A stretch of DNA of 40,875 nt, taken from IMG/VR virus record IMGVR_UViG_3300022885_000041, positions 1 through 40,875 of that record; one strand, given 5' to 3'. The notes under the pieces are model-generated. The model saw only the letters and a list, made by a program, of their open reading frames with translations. It made no database searches and had not been told where the DNA came from. The stretch is from a virus. The position numbers and the translations under genes are program-made. Below, in pieces: positions 38,304 to 40,875 of the stretch. Each line of letters starts with the position of its first letter. Position 1 is the stretch's first letter.

Positions 38304-38504
38304 ATGGAACATGAACCAAGTGACTCTACACTTACCAAGATTGATGCCTACATACTTCGTTCTTTAGAACTTGAAACTGACTTAAAACACAGCGAACTTG
38401 AGAAAAGAATAAAAGCACGATATGGCTTTGATATTGACGTTAAAGAAAGGTTGAAAGAATACACACCTCGTAATGATGATAATAACTTTATATTTTGGAA
38501 CTAA
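38304..38504 (+). CDS. Hypothetical small protein (66 aa) behind the structured leader
   Basis: 66 residues, helical and charged: MEHEPSDSTLTKIDAYILRS, then KHSELEKRIKARYGFDIDVKE, ending DDNNFIFWN. The middle looks like a compact helix-turn-helix-sized domain but there is no firm pattern. It overlaps the next gene by one nt (TAATG). Translation follows the 310-nt structured leader, so it may be tightly controlled. Function unknown. Confidence 0.6.
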   Translation: MEHEPSDSTLTKIDAYILRSLELETDLKHSELEKRIKARYGFDIDVKERLKEYTPRNDDNNFIFWN

Positions 38505-38641
38505 TGAAAGCTGAAACACTACATAAAATTATTACTTATCTTATTGATAAGCCACACGTTTTAATGCTGATTTGCTTTATCTGCTTTTGCATTTATTTAA
38601 TTATTCTTGCAATCAGACTTAACAGGTCGGAAAACAGATAA
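38504..38641 (+). CDS. Small single-pass membrane protein (45 aa)
   Basis: 45 residues: MKAETLHKIITYLIDKPHVL, then the membrane segment LICFICFCIYLIILAI (about 21-37), then RLNRSENR. Three cysteines lie in the membrane segment. It begins inside the stop codon of the preceding gene. Possible envelope-targeted or lysis-modulating peptide; no family recognised. It is followed by the third structured RNA segment and a terminator. Confidence 0.55.
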   Translation: MKAETLHKIITYLIDKPHVLMLICFICFCIYLIILAIRLNRSENR

Positions 38642-38795
38642 GAGTAGCTTCACTAATAAAAAGGAGGTAATTTTAATCTACGGAGTGCTAATCCCTCTCC
38701 ACACACAATCGCCAAGGGCAACGCTACCTATGGCATCAATCCCCTGTGGGTGAACACAGGAAAACCCCTAGTCTAATTTAGACTGGGGGTTTGTT
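38642..38795 (+). ncRNA. Structured 3' region of the late transcript, ending in a terminator
   Basis: Gene-free stretch. It contains an isolated GGAGGT (38663-38668), a consensus anti-16S sequence, with no start codon at useful distance; a hairpin CCTGTG-GGTGAA-CACAGG (38743-38760); and the terminator 38762-38792. The 11-mer AAACCCCTAGT occurs both here (38762-38772) and in domain B of the leader (38167-38177). No small ORF is convincing. It may be a 3' UTR or a processed RNA. Confidence 0.5.
38762..38792. terminator. Bidirectional terminator closing the late block
   Basis: AAACCCC-T-AGTCTA (38762-38775) pairs with 38779-38792 over 14 positions including one T-G pair; the loop is 3 nt. There are short T tracts on both strands, and it lies between converging transcription units (late genes from the left, minus-strand genes from the right). 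Confidence 0.7.
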
Positions 38796-38866
38796 ACGTT
38801 TACCATAAATTGTTGACACTCATCATCGCAGTAGGCTTTAAAGAAGTTGGTATGCGTTCTATCATA

Positions 38867-39286
38867 TTAGTATCGGCTAGTACTCATGTTGTTAATAGCA
38901 GTTTGGAACATACCACCCAGCATAGAAGTAAATATTTCAGCCGAATGTTCTTTAATTAACTTCTCTAAGTTTTCACTAATTTTTGAATTATTATTTCCCC
39001 ATTCGTTCGATGTATAGCTTTCCAACATTTCTTTAATCTTAGTTCTTGTTAGTACTTCAAACTCTTCAAAGCATATTTTTTGGAAGTCAGACATCTTTCC
39101 CCAGTCTCTACTGTTCCCACGATATCCATCACCTTCTTTAAAGAATACGTCTATTTCTTTTTGGCAAAGTTGGTCCCAGTGTTCTACTGGTATCAAGCTT
39201 ACAAAGGTTGCTTTTATCTTATCGCGAACACCTTGCATTAGATCCGCCGGGTTAAACTCTGCTACTTCTTTTGTTTTCTCGCTCAT
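38867..39286 (-). CDS. Hypothetical protein (139 aa)
   Basis: 139 residues, acidic and mostly helical: EFNPADLMQGVRDKIKATF, then aromatic DGYRGNSRDWGKMSDFQ (about 53-69), then a long helical C-terminal half and MLGGMFQTAINN near the end. No known motif. It is the last gene of the right-hand minus-strand unit and faces the late genes across the bidirectional terminator. Function unknown. Confidence 0.6.
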   Translation of the reverse strand: MSEKTKEVAEFNPADLMQGVRDKIKATFVSLIPVEHWDQLCQKEIDVFFKEGDGYRGNSRDWGKMSDFQKICFEEFEVLTRTKIKEMLESYTSNEWGNNNSKISENLEKLIKEHSAEIFTSMLGGMFQTAINNMSTSRY

Positions 39287-39290
39287 AATT

Positions 39291-39533
39291 TTATTTTTGA
39301 TTTTTCTTAGCTCTTAAGTTCCTCTGATAAACATTATCTGCACAGTGCTTGCCTATGCAATACTTCCTACTCCCTCCTGTTAACCCATCCCCGCACTCCA
39401 GACATTTTTTTCCGTTAGGTTTTAAGTTGTCGTGACTACTTATTTTCCACTTAATTATTGGTGTCGCATACGAAGCACACCTGCAGACTTGATCGTCGCA
39501 CAGTGGGGATCCTTTGCAGTTTTTTATTGGCAT
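39291..39533 (-). CDS. Cys-rich zinc-binding-like protein (80 aa)
   Basis: 80 residues with eight cysteines: CKGSPLCDDQVCRC in the first 20 residues and KKCLECGDGLTGGSRKYC plus IGKHC in the second half. Two metal clusters are likely. The C-terminus is basic (RNLRAKKNQK). The pattern CxxCGxxL...YC with KxC resembles small treble-clef zinc ribbons that bind nucleic acid. It is one nt from the gene upstream. Function unknown. Confidence 0.6.
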   Translation of the reverse strand: MPIKNCKGSPLCDDQVCRCASYATPIIKWKISSHDNLKPNGKKCLECGDGLTGGSRKYCIGKHCADNVYQRNLRAKKNQK

Positions 39534-39534
39534 A

Positions 39535-39684
39535 TTACTTCTTGTTTACTTTTGCAATTTTTTCAGCTACGGCTTCACGAATAAATAAACTCATTCTAGT
39601 CTTGCCTGTATTTTTGTCTAACCACTCTTTTGTCTTAGTATCTTCTTGGTAATTGATTGATACCCATTGTGTTTTTTCGATCAT
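39535..39684 (-). CDS. Ribbon-helix-helix-like small DNA-binding protein (49 aa)
   Basis: 49 residues: MIEKTQWVSINYQEDTKTKE, then WLDKNTGKTRMSLFIREAVA, ending in Lys. A strand (QWVSINY), a helix and a second helix beginning near TRMSLFIREAVAEKI match the Arc/CopG plan in length and amphipathic spacing. Such proteins dimerise to bind operators and could regulate the neighbouring genes. The start overlaps the stop of the nuclease gene by 4 nt (ATGA), implying coupling. The fold call is by pattern. Confidence 0.5.
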   Translation of the reverse strand: MIEKTQWVSINYQEDTKTKEWLDKNTGKTRMSLFIREAVAEKIAKVNKK

Positions 39685-40370
39685 ATTTGTTGTATAAATT
39701 CTTTATAAGCATCTGATATTTCTATCGCGCTTTTAACTATTAAGTCTTCCATTCTTTTAACTTCTCTTTCGTCTAACTCTCTTTCAAACCTTACAACTTT
39801 TCCAGTTAGTGACAATTTCTTCTCACACTTATTCCAGAAGTCGGCTTCGTCAGTTGCTCCTTCCATAGTTTCAAACCATATTAGTGCGCATTTCTTAGGT
39901 GTTACTCCTTTCTGCCACTTAAGTGCTGTAGCGTAGAAAGGGAATTGTTCATGCTTCTGTACTTTACTGTCGGTCCATGCAATCTTTCCAGACTTGTCGT
40001 CAGAAAATTCATGCTTGTTACTGTCATAAAAATCAATGTATGAAAGTATTGGTACTCCTTTGACGTATGTCTCGATCTTATACTCTGCGAACTCTCCAGG
40101 CTTAAGATCTTGGCTCTCTCGAGCTTCTGCCATTGCCTTACCGAATCGTAAGTACTTTGTGTCTAGCTTTGGTGCGCCTTCAAAGTATTCCTTTCTGAAT
40201 CGTGACTCACTCTTGATCCACATAAACATAGCTGAATAGCTTAAGTAATTACGTGGTAAAAGTATGTCTAACTTTTTAGTTGCAAGCTGTAATCGGCATT
40301 CAGTACAGTACGCTCCTGTCGGTTTTAGTTCTCGCTGTCGAGTAGTACATCTCTCGCAAATATCTTTCAT
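39681..40370 (-). CDS. PD-(D/E)XK nuclease of RecB/Cas4 type with N-terminal zinc knuckle
   Basis: 229 residues. An N-terminal zinc knuckle (C5, C8, C22, C25) is followed by a PDDEXK_1-type domain: YLSYSAMFMWIKSESRF (43-59) as the start, YIDFYD with D113, EFSDDKSGK with D124 and K126 as motif III, and the QxxxY helix element Q142 to Y146 (EQFPFYATAL). RecB/Cas4-type nucleases in phages process DNA ends for recombination or replication. Part of the usual iron-sulfur set could be replaced by the N-terminal cysteines, but only four Cys cluster there. It lies downstream of the partial gene at the right edge. Confidence 0.8.
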   Translation of the reverse strand: MKDICERCTTRQRELKPTGAYCTECRLQLATKKLDILLPRNYLSYSAMFMWIKSESRFRKEYFEGAPKLDTKYLRFGKAMAEARESQDLKPGEFAEYKIETYVKGVPILSYIDFYDSNKHEFSDDKSGKIAWTDSKVQKHEQFPFYATALKWQKGVTPKKCALIWFETMEGATDEADFWNKCEKKLSLTGKVVRFERELDEREVKRMEDLIVKSAIEISDAYKEFIQQI

Positions 40371-40875
40371 TATCCTTTTTTGTTAGCTTTTTCTTCTTTC
40401 ATCATTTTAATCTTAGTGGCTCGAACAACAAGTCTAAAACCTAATACTTTCTTTTCGTTGTCTGTAAGTTTTGCTGATTTTTCAATCTGTTTTTCAATAA
40501 GTGCCAGTGCTTCGTCCGAGTAAGCTGTTTCAACAGCGTTAGACGCTCGTGTCATAGATGCAGATATAGGTGCGTCTTCAGTCTTTGTAATTTCTACTGG
40601 TGGTGCTAACTTAGTTTCTGCTTTTACAGTATGTTTTACAGTAGGTAGTACGGGTTTTGGCTTGTCACTGTAGTTTAGATACTTGTCATTTAATTTAACA
40701 AAGTGATCCATTAGCACATTCTCTGCTTCTTCAAGGCTTGGTGCGTTAACTGTGATCTCTGGCTGGATGTTAGCGTATGCCCCTGTTGGAATAACTGCGC
40801 GTAATGTATAACTTACAAGTTCTACTGCTGGTTTCTTTGTCGCTGTTTTTTTCTTTGCTACTGCTGGTTTCTTTG
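40370..40875 (-). CDS. Partial recombination/replication-associated protein (N-terminus outside window)
   Basis: The frame is open to the right edge. At least 168 residues: a Lys/Ala/Pro-rich start KKPAVAKKKTATKKPAV made of a DNA repeat, then ELVSYTLRAVIPTGAYANIQ, a helical EEAENVLMDHFVKLNDKYL, a disordered region, and a charged helical C-terminus. The middle resembles an unnamed short domain next to PD-(D/E)XK nucleases. The GTG at 40717 and the ATG at 40711 are not the true start. It overlaps the nuclease by one nt. A nuclease partner or ssDNA-related role is only a guess. Confidence 0.6.
   Translation of the reverse strand, partial: KKPAVAKKKTATKKPAVELVSYTLRAVIPTGAYANIQPEITVNAPSLEEAENVLMDHFVKLNDKYLNYSDKPKPVLPTVKHTVKAETKLAPPVEITKTEDAPISASMTRASNAVETAYSDEALALIEKQIEKSAKLTDNEKKVLGFRLVVRATKIKMMKEEKANKKG

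Noticed and set aside
38663-38700. A gene started by GGAGGT at 38663
   Set aside because: No ATG, GTG or TTG frame of useful length lies at 5-10 nt; the only downstream frame is about 20 residues and 18 nt away.
1-40875. Integrase or lysogeny module
   Set aside because: No tyrosine or serine recombinase motifs, Cro/CI-like repressor pair or attachment site was found in the visible region; the genome extends beyond the window.

Overview
The window is part of an AT-rich, tightly packed genome of a tailed double-stranded DNA phage (Caudoviricetes type), probably known mainly from metagenomes. It has a large terminase, portal, scaffold, HK97-type capsid protein, tail-fibre-like proteins and a lysis cassette. 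No integrase or repressor is visible. The host is not certain. In the starts I inspected there is no Shine-Dalgarno sequence, only A/T-rich leaders, and several late promoters (TGnTATAAT) sit directly against the start codon. TATAAT promoters argue against Bacteroidota, and missing Shine-Dalgarno sites argue against typical Firmicutes. A Patescibacteria/CPR-like host is possible but unproven. TGA is used as a stop, so the code is standard in that respect.

Layout. (1) 1-7439, minus strand: early/replication module. It starts at about 7482 from a promoter with a palindromic -10 region and runs left through about 18 small, mostly unrecognised genes, one of them ArdC-N-like. A second copy of that promoter at 2688-2723 precedes an SSB-like gene and an AEP/D5-type primase-helicase that leaves the window. 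(2) 7440-7957: non-coding divergence zone with about a dozen GTGGC-type repeats in both orientations and AT-rich spacers, a candidate origin, packaging or control region. (3) 7958-17459, plus strand: AT-hook protein (candidate small terminase), large terminase, portal, small head genes, a structured RNA with a terminator, scaffold, cement-like protein and major capsid protein. (4) 17464-35181: coiled-coil proteins, a repeat-bearing fibre, a seven-repeat beta-propeller, neck/tail proteins, virion proteins with PG-binding and LysM modules, a 1437-residue polyvalent/ejection-like protein and a second fibre that shares a module with the first. (5) 35200-37835: lysis region (small membrane proteins, metallopeptidase-like protein, holin-like proteins, secreted SLT-type lysozyme). 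(6) 37001-38800: a cluster of structured non-coding RNA segments interrupted by a few small genes. (7) 38867-40875, minus strand: small regulator-like genes, a PD-(D/E)XK nuclease and a partial gene.

The most unusual content is RNA. There are at least four strongly structured segments in the late region. One (37851-37975) has its own promoter, compact GNRA-capped hairpins and an intrinsic terminator. The 37 kb leader carries a 19-nt segment that is antisense (18 of 19) to an intergenic hairpin of the early operon. An RNA between head genes (14590-14722) has a terminator whose loop is perfectly complementary to an upstream segment, which suggests attenuation or a pseudoknot. These structures were found by eye and have not been folded computationally.
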